From: Rhyacichthys aspro
Taxonomy: Eukaryota > Chordata > Actinopteri > Gobiiformes > Rhyacichthyidae
Direction: 5' to 3'
DNA: 64,000 nt
Assembly (NCBI GenBank): GCA_036850595.1
Contig: CM072159.1
Span: 2,718,529-2,782,528, forward strand
This document shows, in pieces, positions 37,795-49,049 of this stretch (position 1 is the stretch's first letter; every line of letters starts with the position of its first letter). Position numbers and translations under genes: made by a program. Below the pieces are notes generated by a model, which saw only the letters and a program-made list of their open reading frames with translations, ran no database searches and was not told the origin of the DNA.

Positions 37795-38330
37795 CATTTA
37801 GATTAAGACTAAATCCCAGACTCAGTCAGGTTAAAATCCAGGACTGAACCATGTTCAAAACAGGACTAAAGCATCATGAGCCAGAGAATTAGTATTTGTC
37901 AAAACAAAAACATGACTAAACCAGGCCAAAAGAAGGGCAAAGACAGAAGTAAACCAAGACTAAACCTAAAACTAAGCCAGCCCAAAACAATGACAACATT
38001 AGGACTAAACTGTGACTAGATTGTAGGTCTAGTCCCAGGGTATAAACTGGACTAAATAGGACAAAAGAAACTAAATGAAAAACCAGGAACTAAGTAACTT
38101 GTCCAACCAAGGTGGTAAACTAGAACCAAACCAGGCCCAAACTGGACTGAACCAAAGTAAACACAGGACAGGTTACCAAACAAGGACCACAGTGAGTCAA
38201 ATCCAAGCCTAAACCAGGACAAATACTGTATATCACTAAAACTACTACTAAACAAAGACTAAACCAGAACTAAATCCATAGTAAATCAGGACAAAACCAG
38301 TCCAAAACCTGACTATTAGTCCTAGTCATC
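37795..38330 (-). repeat. Degenerate CCAGGACTAAA-type tandem repeat
   Basis: More than 500 bases made of loose variants of an 11-14 base word (CCAGGACTAAA, CCAAGACTAAA, CCAGAACTAAA, GGACAAAACCA). It is the reverse complement of the TTTAGTCCTGG-type arrays at 7125, 30150 and 51265, and the longest copy in the window. The minus-strand open frame inside it is a by-product of the repeat. Confidence 0.7.
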
Positions 38331-38339
38331 CTGCGCCCC

Positions 38340-41300
38340 TCAGTCCTAAACTAATAGTGACCCACATCAGTCTAAGTGCTCATATAATAGCTGTATTAGC
38401 CGTTCAGACACAGACCATCTGTCCTGTGACATGATGACATATGTGCGTAATGCGGACACCTTAAAAGCCTCTCTCTGGGTGTTTTCCTCAAAGCCTGGGT
38501 GATAATGAGTCCAGATCCTGGAAATCCTCTAGGACTCATTCCTGCAGCCTGAGGTCATCAGCAGATCAGCTTACACACCTCCCGTCTACCACTCCGAGCC
38601 ACAGCTGCACACAGGCATCCAGCCAGCATGCATTTAAATCAACATTTTTACACTAATAAATGTAATTTGGTTTGGAACCTAAAGATTTGCTTCTGTATTT
38701 AGTGTTGTACACATACTAATACATAATACAATAATACATGTTACATTCAGGAAGTCTTGTCAGATTCATAAAGAAAACTGACAGGACTGATGATTGAATG
38801 ATTGAAGTTGTGATGTGTCTTTCCTCTTAATGCAGACCCTTTTCATCATGCTACATCAAGCATATGTGTTTTGCCTTTAGGTTAATGGCCTTAAGTATAG
38901 AGGCATATTTTGTTTTCAGGCCACAGAGGCAGAAGCCTGGCCAGCTATCCTAATCCTTTTTCAATTCTGTACAAAAAATAGTCTGGTCACTCTTAATCAT
39001 TTCCATCACCAGAAGGGATCCCGAAAAAGTGTACTGACCACTTTGGGGGCAGCTAGGGGTCCCAAGATGGTCTAGCTGTGTGGTACACTTTGGAAAAGGT
39101 GGAGCTATACACTGCTTTCAGCTGTTCTTCACTTGAGCAAAAATTTAAGCAAAAGAGAAACGTTAAACATAGATAATAAAATATGCCTTATTCTTGTGAT
39201 AAAAATGTGTTCCAACAGAAAACAACAACAAAGCTAGTGTTTATTAGCCACACGGTTTCAGTCAGTTTCGTACAGCTCTCAATTTTTTAAAATTTAACAG
39301 GGAATACGTCTTTACTGCATTAAACACAAGCAGAACCTATGGCCCAAATAATAAGTCCTCAAATTATAGGAAACTGCTGCAGCTCTATGAATTTAATGTT
39401 CATAAAGATGTGAATAAACTTAAAACAGTTTTATGCTTACTCCAGCAACTGTACCTCTAGCCTTTTGCTGATAAAAATGTATAAAAAAATGTATTGACAA
39501 TGCGACAAAGTTTCAAAAAGTCTGCTTCAAATACATTTTAAATCTCAAAGAGACAGGACTTTTGTGGCACAGATAGCATACATGTTCAACTATAAGGGGC
39601 CATGGGTGTCCACTTGCCACAGGGCAGTAACTGTTTTTTTGTGATCTGAGTGTTTCTTTCATTATTAGACAGAAAGCAGGTTGGGGAGGTTGGACAAACA
39701 TTACTTTAGATTTTAAATGTGGACGAATACTTCTTAACATTATCCAATATGGGTGAAAATTTATGAAGTACAGCTTTTAAATTGAGTCATTCTCGTCAGA
39801 CCCAACTCAGTGTAATAATGACAAGTCAAACAAAGCTGTCTTTCTGGTGGTTTGTGTGATGGGCAGCTGGTACACAGACCTAGCCTTTGTGAATCTACTC
39901 ATGCACAAATAAACATGGTCTCCTCGTTTATAGGTGCTACAATCTGTCTGCTCCAGGACTTCACTGACCTTTAGCATTTGGTGTCATGTTAAGCAGCAGC
40001 TGGAGAAGAAAGAGTGCACTGTGGCTCCAATAGTGCAGTGGTTTAGTCTCAGGTGTGAATTGGATTTAGTCGGACAAACTTAAGTTATGACACATCATGT
40101 GTCACCTTCCCTTGAAGAGTGTGGCTTGTGTGTTTCTTCTTATAATATAACTGTATGTTGACATTCAAGTATATGTTAATTAAGAGTGGGGTGATATAAT
40201 TTTTGACTTTGAAACATAAATATGCTTCCAATCATTAAAAATAAAATAGTGATATTAGGCAGAGGCTGGAAGTATAATTGTAACAAACTGTAGAAGAAGA
40301 TTGTTCCCATTTTCTTCCACTTTTTGGAAAGAGGATCACTCTGATGGAACCATAAGCCGAGGGACATCCTGTATATGGTGCACTTAAGACCCCTTTTGAC
40401 ATTGGAAACTTTCTGCCTATCCCAGCAGCTTTGGGCCAAGGCAGGGTGCACTCTGGACAACGGACAATTAGTCGCGGACTAACACTTAGGGACCATTTAC
40501 ATGAGAACACTAGTCAGGAACTGTGTTGCTGTTATGACACAAGCTGCATTCACAAGGAGCCACTTAAAACACCCAAACCAATGTAGAACATACGTCATCT
40601 ATTCTTCTTCACTTAAAGAGATAACACTAAATCATGGTCAAAAGACCAATCCAACAACCAAATCTAGATTGAAACCTTTTTCTGTTTTTTCTGTGTTTTT
40701 CACCACTAAATACAAAGATATGAAAGTTAGAGCTTCGCTTAAACTTGCACATCAGACAGATGTAGTCTTTTAATTTTCTCCACTTCATCAATATATTGTG
40801 CGAATGTGTTTTATTTCTCTTCCTGTTTCTCTATTTCAGTTTTGTTGTTGTTGTAGTATGCAGTTTCTCGGAGTCAGTCTTGCCAGCGATAGACACTCCG
40901 TTTGTATTTTCCACCACCATTTATTCAATGTTGTCAAGCGGTGTAGATCAACAGCCAATGGGAGCATCCCCAACTCCCTCTGTGTGAGCATGTGATGGGT
41001 CATAGCTTCCAGTGCATGCTGTTTCTTCATAGATGATTCCTGTTGCAAAATGTTCTTATACTATTTTCACTTAAAATATTATTTATTGTTTATTGTCCTT
41101 ATTTAAATGTATCAGTATGTTCCCCTTATGTATGTCCATATTAAAGACTAAATGAATTTGGTCAATTGGTTATTGACAGCTGAAGCCACCAATAATAGGT
41201 TAGCTTTGATATCAAAAGAACATTCTATAAAAATATTACAGAATAAATGTGAAATATGAGTGTATCTGGAAGAGTGTCGGCGTTTGTTTCATTTGGCGTG

Positions 41301-42780
41301 AGAGACCTCTAGTGGCATTTGGCTGCAGCACACAGCAGTCACACTCCTGCTGAAGTCAACTCTTCCTAAAAAATGTGGTCTGGCTTCATTTTTACTTGAC
41401 AGTGAAGGCACCACGGATAGATTTACATCTTTTCAGCACATATGACTTGATTTGAGAGATATGGTCCTGAGCCCAAACTCAAAATGGGCCAGATCTAACT
41501 GCTTTCCTTTCATCACCATGAGATTAGCAGTGATTTGTTGTGTGAACATGTTCAGATGTGACACAGCTGCCATTGTCGTAACAGATGGTTCCTCATTCTT
41601 CAAACCCGAGCAGAGCTGACTGTATCCACTCAATGTGCAGTTTGCGGAGATTTCTCATAAAATATATCTTTTATGTAGTAGTTTATGTGACGTAACTGTG
41701 ACGCAATTCAGATATTTAAGAATTGACACAAAAACAAAAAACTGAGGAAGAAACTCTGAATGATGTTCAAGATATGATACAAATATTGACACACATTATT
41801 TGCAGATTTAACATTTTAAACATACTTTTGATTGATTATTTATATTGTATTGTTTAAAACATGGCAGACACAAATGGCACTGGTCTCAGAGAATGACACC
41901 AGTGCTTTTTAATCAAAACAAATGATTCAGTGAATGGACCACTCATGTACTTTTGTTCATTTACAGCAAAAAACTGCCCAAAAAGTGTGAAATAAAAACA
42001 TTTCTTTATCATAAAGACTATATTTATATATAAATAGATGCATTTTAAAACTGTTATTCCTGTTGTGATCAAATGATCTGTCTGGTGATCCTGGTCTGAG
42101 TCGTGCTCTGAATCTTTGTAAACCAATACAAACAAGCCACTGTACACAACATTTGGTACAGTATAGATGTACTGTACTTGAGACTATAACATGCAGGTAT
42201 AACGCATAGAAATAGCATAACAAAGGAGTGAATTGTATTGCCTCTGCCCAGTACCTAAACTCCTTATCCCCAGAGGTACAATATACAGCATGTACATGAG
42301 GTTAATTAGAAGTTTGATTTGTTGGTGGGTGATGTGCCATGATTGGCTGTACTAGACTGGTTGCTGATGTGCAGTTCTTTATGTGTGGATAATCATCATC
42401 CATTGTGTAGTAAAAAATGCCAATTAACACAACAGGTGCATTAAAGTTATGCAGGTACAGATGGTACGGTTTCCCTCCGTGGTATAGAACAGGTCATGTT
42501 GAGACTGTTTGGTTCAGGTGACCCCGGTGCAAAACAGCATTGTACAAATCACACGTAAGCTTTGTTTCTACAATACATTTGGGACGCTTCACACCAAATT
42601 TGGCAATGGAATCTGACCTAAACGATTCTGCTCCAGAGAAAACAAGACTTTAGAGACAAACACAGACAAACACAACCATTCACTGTCACATTCATTTAAA
42701 ATGGGACATTTACAATCACTAAATCACCAGCACATGCCTTTTTTTGGATAAAGGTGGCCCTGGAGAGGAACAACACCAGC
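38340..42780. other. Intergenic, repeat traces only
   Basis: No supported exon. Parts of 39000-39125 share wording with 16680-16860 and with a short stretch near 35840, indicating an old dispersed repeat. Remaining sequence is AT-rich and not classifiable. Confidence 0.35.
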
Positions 42781-42834
42781 AGAAGGAGGACACGCAGGCT
42801 CTTGTATCAAAATTATGTGTTTTAAAAATTAGCA

Positions 42835-43446
42835 TCAGTTCTCCAGAATAGTCATGATTTTTGATCTGATGACTTGGACTTCTTCTACAGTCCTGGTGTA
42901 CTGCTGAGCCACCTGGGACATCATGTCTGCTCTAACTTCCTGTTGGAGGGTGTTCAGAGTGCTCAGCAGCTCAACCACTCTGGCTCCATGTCGCAGTAAT
43001 TTGGCTATTTTTCGTTTGGTCCCTTCAAATATGGAGGCACTGTAAACGTCGTACAGTTTTGGCCTCAGAGGCTCCACACTCTGCCTCAACTCTGCTGCCA
43101 GCTGGTCCATTTTACGCACAAGCTCTTCCTCTGCTTTTTGTTGTCTGGTGAGGAAAATGAACGTGGCTCCTCCGGCGGACAGGCCTGCCACTGCGACGGC
43201 TCCCAAACCCACACTAAGCAATGAAGAAGCCACAAAAAACCACAGAATGAGAGCAGACACTAATCCAACAGATGCCACTGCTCTGGTTTTTTCAGACCTC
43301 TCCTTTAAAAGTGTGAAGCGGTTGGAGACTTCATTCATTTCCTCAGTGATCTTACACATTCTGTCTATCTTTTCAAAATAGACTTTGAAGAATGACTCTG
43401 AAGATTCTATAAATTTGAGGGCTCGTTCCCATCTTCCAGGATCCAT
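42835..43446 (-). CDS. Unnamed 203-aa protein with hydrophobic hairpin
   Basis: I do not recognise this protein. The minus strand holds an open frame from the ATG at 43446 (MDPGRWERAL) to TGA at 42837-42835. Just upstream at 43460 is a strong splice acceptor (pyrimidine tract, TTCTGCAG), so the frame's extension to 43530 is probably intron and the ATG at 43446 the true start. Counting from it: residues 1-55 amphipathic and Glu/Lys-rich; about 57-100 hydrophobic, rich in Gly, Ala, Val and Leu (SVGLGAVAVAGLSAGGATF), long enough for a membrane hairpin; then about 100 residues of charged, coiled-coil-like helix with many Gln, Glu and Lys. This architecture is reminiscent of apolipoprotein L-like proteins, but I see no defining motif. 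Codon use and lack of stops over 200 codons support a real gene. Confidence 0.7.
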   Translation of the reverse strand: MDPGRWERALKFIESSESFFKVYFEKIDRMCKITEEMNEVSNRFTLLKERSEKTRAVASVGLVSALILWFFVASSLLSVGLGAVAVAGLSAGGATFIFLTRQQKAEEELVRKMDQLAAELRQSVEPLRPKLYDVYSASIFEGTKRKIAKLLRHGARVVELLSTLNTLQQEVRADMMSQVAQQYTRTVEEVQVIRSKIMTILEN

Positions 43447-44124
43447 TAGTGTTGAGAGGCTGCAGAAGACAAAAGCAGATGAAAAACATTTTGAACTGTT
43501 GAATCCAAAAGTCACCAAGATTTTGTCCATTTCGTCAATAAATCCTCTATGAATCCTACAATGTAGGATCCTACAATTTCAAGGTTAGATTCCAAATTCC
43601 TTTAAGATAAGAAAAAGTGGCCAAAAACAGCAGAATCTTGTGCATTACGTTTATTGAATCACACAAAATACTGAGCCCATTTCCCAGTCCAACAAGAGCT
43701 GCTGATAGTCCTGTTTGATAATTCACTAACAAAAACAATCAATATTTGATTGCAACCATATAATTTCAGCGCTCATATCGTCCTGTAGGAGGTGTCCTTG
43801 ACTTGTCTTCACTGAGACTCTCTAGTGTTTTTACAGTTTTGTTTTTAGAACATACAAAGAAATACAACAGGAAAATTATGTAATTATGATTATGTGTGAC
43901 AGACCAAGTAAATAGTCATTCTCTCTTACTCAGTTTGTGATTATCAATTGTATAACAATCTAAATATACTTTTTTTTCCTTTGTATATTTTGTATGTTAA
44001 TGTTTTAATTGGCCATTGTCCCTGTTTAAATAAAATCATTAATGAATTCATTCAGTCCTTCATTCATATGAAAAATGTTGTCAACTAAAAGTGGTTGAAT
44101 GTAAGATTTATGAAAAAACTAATC

Positions 44125-44185
44125 TCCTAGTCTAAACCAGGACTGACAGACAAAACTAGAAATAAACCCGTACTAAACTCAAGGC
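44125..44185 (-). repeat. Short TTTAGTCCTGG-type repeat
   Basis: TAAACCAGGACTGAC followed by looser variants; reverse-complement orientation, in the intron or spacer between the unnamed gene and its candidate 5' exon. Confidence 0.4.
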
Positions 44186-44373
44186 TTCAACACACTTCCA
44201 AAGGATTTAAACTATTTTCTGTTGAATATAAACATTTCTCTCTATGAATTATGAATGTGCACTATGCACCCCAAGTACAGTGTACTGGCTAAAAAACAGA
44301 AATGAAGCTAGGGCTAAATCTGTAAATCCATGTAAACACAGACCTACATGTAGCCTTATAGATAATGCAGTAC

Positions 44374-44491
44374 CTCCAGATGAAGAATCAGTGTAGACTC
44401 CTTTTTCTGAAGTGTTTGAATCATAGTCTTCAGCAAGCTCAGACATCAGCTGTTGACAAAGTTCATGGTGCCACACCTTTCCTCTGGTCAC
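44374..44491 (-). other. Candidate 5' exon (uORF) of the unnamed gene
   Basis: On the minus strand an ATG at 44491 opens a 39-codon frame rich in Glu, Ser and Asp that reaches a possible donor TCTGGAG|GTACTG at 44374. If it joins the acceptor at 43460, its frame stops in a TAATG that overlaps the downstream start codon, so it would be an upstream ORF rather than the N-terminus. An unseen exon between the two could change this. Weak support. Confidence 0.3.
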
Positions 44492-44786
44492 ATGACTTCA
44501 GAGAAATCAGAGCTGGTGTTATCTAAGCTGCCCTGTGAGAATCTGCATTCCCAGCTGCTCTTTTAAATAAGCACCTTTGACTTAGTTGTGAACTTAATTG
44601 TTCTGATGGTGAGCTCATTTAAATATTTTTAAAAATTACTTTTTAATAAAAGGTTATTTTTTTTCTAAAAATTAACTTTTTAAAAAAGTCATTACCACCA
44701 AATTTTGTCCATAAATGGCTTTGAAATTTTGTACAAGAATGAATTTAATGTGATTTCTGTACTGAAAAAGATTTAAAAGGAAAACA

Positions 44787-44792
44787 TTTATT
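44787..44792 (-). terminator. Candidate poly(A) signal of ccnb1
   Basis: AATAAA on the minus strand, about 475 bases past the ccnb1 stop codon. It is the best canonical hexamer I found between ccnb1 and the next gene. Confidence 0.45.
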
Positions 44793-45265
44793 AAAAAGGT
44801 CTTCTGGGTCCACAGTGTGCCCACCACACCAGCTTACAGGTTTGGTGACAGTCAGACCGTGGGGCAAACACTTGTACATGTTCAAAGCTGAAGGGAGCAT
44901 CTCAACTTAGTACAACATCACACTCTAGTGGTTTAAAAAAAACAAAAAACCCAAGTCTGGTCAAAAACCATTTAATAAAACTTTAAAGATATTAAGACTG
45001 TAAAAACCATTAAAAAGTATTGCTGTACATTTTACACATTCAAACATTAAAAGGGTCACAGGGAAACCATCAGTAAAGCATGCCACAAGCTGATTGTTGC
45101 TAGCTTGTATTCTTGGAAGACAGTTGAAAACCTTAACTATTCTGTAGCTTGGACCATGCTTTACCTTTAAAAGTTAGCAATCGATTAGAATTGAGCCACC
45201 TTCTTGGTCCTCATGTAAAAGTTCTGTACAAAAAGTCAAGCACATTGTGCCAGAGATGTCCACTC

Positions 45266-48200
45266 TCACTGGGAGACCTGTGCTGCAAACTCCTTCACCA
45301 CTGAAGACTTCAGCTGGGAGATTGTTGCGATCCTCATCTGCTTTGAAGTTGAATACTTGCCTTTAACAGCCTACAAAACAGATTAGTATGTTAGTATACT
45401 TAGCCTGCAACACTGCAAACGCTGAAGTTTTGTACTCACCATATGTTTTGTCAGTCCCTCATTCACCTTCACAACATTCTTAGCAATGTGTGCCATCACA
45501 GGAATCAAGCTCTGTGCTTTGTAGTCCATATAGTGAGTCAATGTGGCATCCTGCAGACAACACAATTAGAAGTGAAGCAAACCCAAAACAAGTTATAATT
45601 TACTCTGCAGAGCCGCAGACAGGTTGCTGCAGCAAGGAAACATTAAAAAAAACAAACAGTTTTTTGCAGTCACTTCAACACAAGTTAGTTGTACAAGGTA
45701 CCTAAAAATCACTCACCCATTCTACAGCATCCAAGATCTTCAGGGTCAGGGCCAGTGCAGCACTGGCCACCATAGAAGGAGGCAAATGGACCATGTCATA
45801 GTCCACCATGGTCAGCTCCAGCAGGTACTTTGCCAGAGTGTGCTGCTCAGCAGTTACCTGGATATAGGATCAGAGTAAGGTATGGAGTGACTTTAAAATG
45901 TATCAAATTAGCTTGCCAGACCTCATGGATCTTGGAAGCCCTTCTGAGAAACTGGAGGGGAAGGGGCCGTCCAAGCTGAAACTTGAGCACTCTCAGGATG
46001 GTCATCTCCATGTCTCTGATCTGAGCTGTGGTGTAGGCGCGGTCTGTCACAAAGGCAAAGTCTGAGATCTCCGGTGGGTACATCTCCTCGTATTTGGAAG
46101 CAAGGAACATGGCTGTCACTCCGACGAGCTGCAGCTGCTTCTTGGGCACTGGGTGTTCCTGTCCGAGATTTGGAGCACAAGCTTTTGTTAATGTCTAAAA
46201 TTTGGTTCACTTATTGGCTAGACTGATAAATACAGAACAACTTCAGACAATTTTCAAAGGTAATGATTGTTGCAGAGTACAGTGAAATCAAGAGATTCTC
46301 AAGTGCAACCTTAAAAAAAAAAAAAGACACTGAAGATGAGTTGATTTTACCTGGAGGAAGCGGTCAATGATGCCCACAGTCATGTACATGGTCTCCTGCA
46401 AAAGGCGGAACTTGAGGCTCACTTGGACAAGCCAGTCGATGAGGATGGCTCTCATGTTGCCAGTCACTTCCTGTCCCTGAAGGAAGTTAGGCCTGACATT
46501 CTGCTCAACCTATGAGCAGATGGGTTTGGGGGTCAAGTTTTGTTCAAGCGGGCATTATTATCTAAAGTTGAATTTATAGACCTTAACATTTGACATCAAG
46601 TACTACATTAAAATGTATCATTTCATACACATATTTACTGGCAGGGACCAAAAATTTTTTACCTCCAGCTGCCTAAGGTACTTATAGATATGTTTGACAT
46701 ATTCACTGCACAGCATTGGGTTGTCATAGTCATCTGCATCCACATCCCTGATGGCAGAGTGCAGTATGACGTCAGAGAAGGCCTGGCAGAGGTCAGCTGG
46801 CTCACAGCCAGAGGTCTCCATGGGAGTGGGAGAGGTAGGTTCAGGCAGAGCCTGGAGGTAGTGTAGCATTACATTAGCATTGCATCACAGGCTGTAGCTT
46901 CCATTAAATGTGTTTAAACTTACAGGGACCTCTGGCTCAGGCTGGACAGGAGCATTCTTGGGTTTGGTCTGCTCAACAGCTTTTTCCACTTTGGTTGTTG
47001 CCCTTGTCACCACCTTCTTAATGGGGTCTGCCTTGACTGCCTGATAATAAAACAAGTTAAGAAAATGAGAACAACTTTTGCAGCCATTGTGGACAATGCT
47101 TTTCCCTAAGGCAGAAGTGTGAGGGGAAAAAATCTCAACCTGACCCTCCAGTTTGAGAGACATCAATAGCATGTCTACATAGCCCAATAAAAACCATCAT
47201 TTTTAAAGGTCCCATATTATGTGAAATTGACTTTTGAGCTTTTAACCATGTTATAACGTTGTTTCTACCTCAAACACATACCCAAAGTTGTGTTTTGTTT
47301 CATTCGCACATGTTTAAGTAATTTATTTAGTTTGAGCTACAGTCCTTTCAACGAGCTGTTTCACGCAATGACGTCAATATGTGAAATAAACCACTCCTCT
47401 CCAGGAAGTGCTCCTCCACACTCCTCCTGCCCCTCTCTCCTGCACTGTCAACAAGTGTCATGCTCTGCAGCTCAGACACAGAGAAGCATCGCTGCTACTG
47501 TGTTAGCTTACTTACAGTCAGCAACATGTATTACTAACAAGCATTACTGCATAGCTCTACATATTGCTAGGCTACTTTATTATAGTTCTTTCAATACACT
47601 GCACACCAGCTACCTTAGGAGTCTCCAGGCAGCATACATTCTCAACTTCAGTAGGCATTGTACGGTAATTTCCACATGTGCACCGATAAACAGAAGCAGT
47701 TAACACGCGCTATGCTACAGGCTACACCATAGAAACATACAATAGTTTTTCATTTACCAAGCAGAAACGTCTTGTAGAAGCCTTCGAGGTTTTTGTGTTT
47801 GCTCATATTCTTCGAACTCAGAATCAGACTTTGGGTCGAAGATATACGGCTCATTTACTCTCAAAGCTATAGCGTGACGTCATGAGTGGGCGGAGCCAAC
47901 ACGGGAGAGCTGAGCCTTAAAGTGACAGCGCCAAATCAGACCGTTCACTTTGGACTCATGAGAGCTCATCCAAACCACTTGTATAAGATAATTATTGTGT
48001 TTCATGTTGCAAAATGTGATATGGTAACCTAAATGTATCCAAAATGCACTGTATAATGTTCAAAATAGTATAATATAGGACCTTTAATCTTTTGAACTCA
48101 ACATTGAGTAAAGGCCATATCTCACTCACATTTTGAAATTAGTCACATGAAGTAAGGGCCTCAGGACTGAGTCAAGGTATTTAACCCACTCTGACTACCC

Positions 48201-48848
48201 CACAGTTTTACAACTCTAACATGCATTTATACAAATACTGTATATCAGTGGTGTTTGTCATTATGTAGACCATGCATGGTTTAAATTTAGAGGACAGCTG
48301 CAGAGCATTAAAGCCAATTAGACTTCCCACACAGCTAAGCACCAAACAGACGCCATATACAGTTGTGCAAGGAAAAAGAAAATTATTTAGCCTACACATT
48401 TCTAGCAGAGTGCCTCAATGCTACCAATTTATGAAGTAAAAGGCTCTTACCTTTTTCTGAACTTCTTTGTTGACTGCGATGTTTCCAATCTCTCCGAGTG
48501 CAGCTCGGGGCTTCTGTGTGGGCCCTGGCACGGGACAGGCCTTCACTGCCATCTCGTTCCTGGTGGACGCCAGACGGTTCTGGGCAATGTGAAAAAGAAC
48601 GCATTGCTTCACGTATGTACCTTATTTTATTATGATTTAGTTCCAGTAGTACTAGATGCGTAGAAGCACGAGTGCTCAGCACTAGCACGCAACTCGAGTT
48701 CAACGCAGCGCACGAGGGCTGCTGTGCATTCCAATTACATAAACATTAAGAATAGTTCAGTTTAAAACAACACTTTCCAGAGTGAAATGCATAAGACAGA
48801 AGTTAAAATAAAAATAACTGGACTTACTCGGGTGACACGGAGAGCCAT
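45266..48848 (-). CDS. ccnb1: G2/mitotic-specific cyclin B1, complete, nine coding exons
   Basis: Minus-strand exons 48848-48828, 48579-48451, 47040-46924, 46851-46663, 46509-46351, 46158-45922, 45857-45717, 45550-45440 and 45370-45266 join without frameshift into 402 aa; all eight introns are phase 0 and GT-AG. The N-terminus is MALRVTRNRLAS, as in fish cyclin B1. Residues 32-40 (RAALGEIGN) are the destruction box read by the APC/C. A basic Lys/Thr-rich stretch lies in exon 3. Cyclin box 1 starts near residue 150 with the signature MRAILIDWL at 171-179, then KYEEMYPPE at 227-235; cyclin box 2 covers about 275-385. Cyclin B1 binds and activates Cdk1 to drive entry into mitosis, shuttles between cytoplasm and nucleus, and is destroyed at anaphase. 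Length fits vertebrate cyclin B1 (about 400 aa). Exon 6 has a weak donor, GAG|GTCTGG. A MITE sits in intron 2. All key elements look intact. Confidence 0.96.
47207..48083. mobile_element. MITE in ccnb1 intron 2, flanked by TTAA
   Basis: About 877 bp bounded by inverted ends AGGTCCCATATTAT and (reverse complement) AGGTCCTATATTAT, with TTAA immediately outside each end (47203-47206 and 48084-48087). TTAA duplication is the piggyBac-type signature, though the ends do not start with the usual CCC; other superfamilies remain possible. No transposase frame is present. It lies between coding exons 2 and 3 and away from both splice sites. Confidence 0.7.
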
Positions 48849-48927
48849 TATCAAATGCGTATCGCTTCCACAAACAGTAATGGCGAATAGAAGGAGGACG
48901 TGTAGGTTAAAGGAAGCAGCATCTAGA

Positions 48928-48990
48928 TTTAAATCCTCGCTCCTTGCGCTATGATTGGCTGTCACCAGATCACAGCCGTCCTCTGGTTGG
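48928..48990 (-). promoter_or_regulatory. NF-Y/CHR-like cell-cycle promoter of ccnb1
   Basis: Upstream of the ccnb1 ATG, read on the minus strand: CCAAC at 48990-48986, CCAAT at 48958-48954 (32 bases apart), then TTTAAA at 48933-48928. Two CCAAT boxes about 32-33 bases apart followed by a CHR-like element (TTTGAA/TTTAAA) is the known layout of G2/M promoters such as CCNB1 and CDC25C. The first box is imperfect. Confidence 0.5.
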
Positions 48991-49049
48991 TCAAACGCAG
49001 CTGTTTCGAATGCGTTGTCTAGACTACAAGCTGCCACCCTTTTCACTCG

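Noticed and set aside
38052..38255. Phe/Ser-rich 67-codon open frame
   Set aside because: Lies within the degenerate CCAGGACTAAA-type array and results from it.
43447..43530. N-terminal extension of the 203-aa protein to an upstream ATG
   Set aside because: It crosses a strong splice acceptor (TTCTGCAG at 43460), so most of the extension is probably intron.
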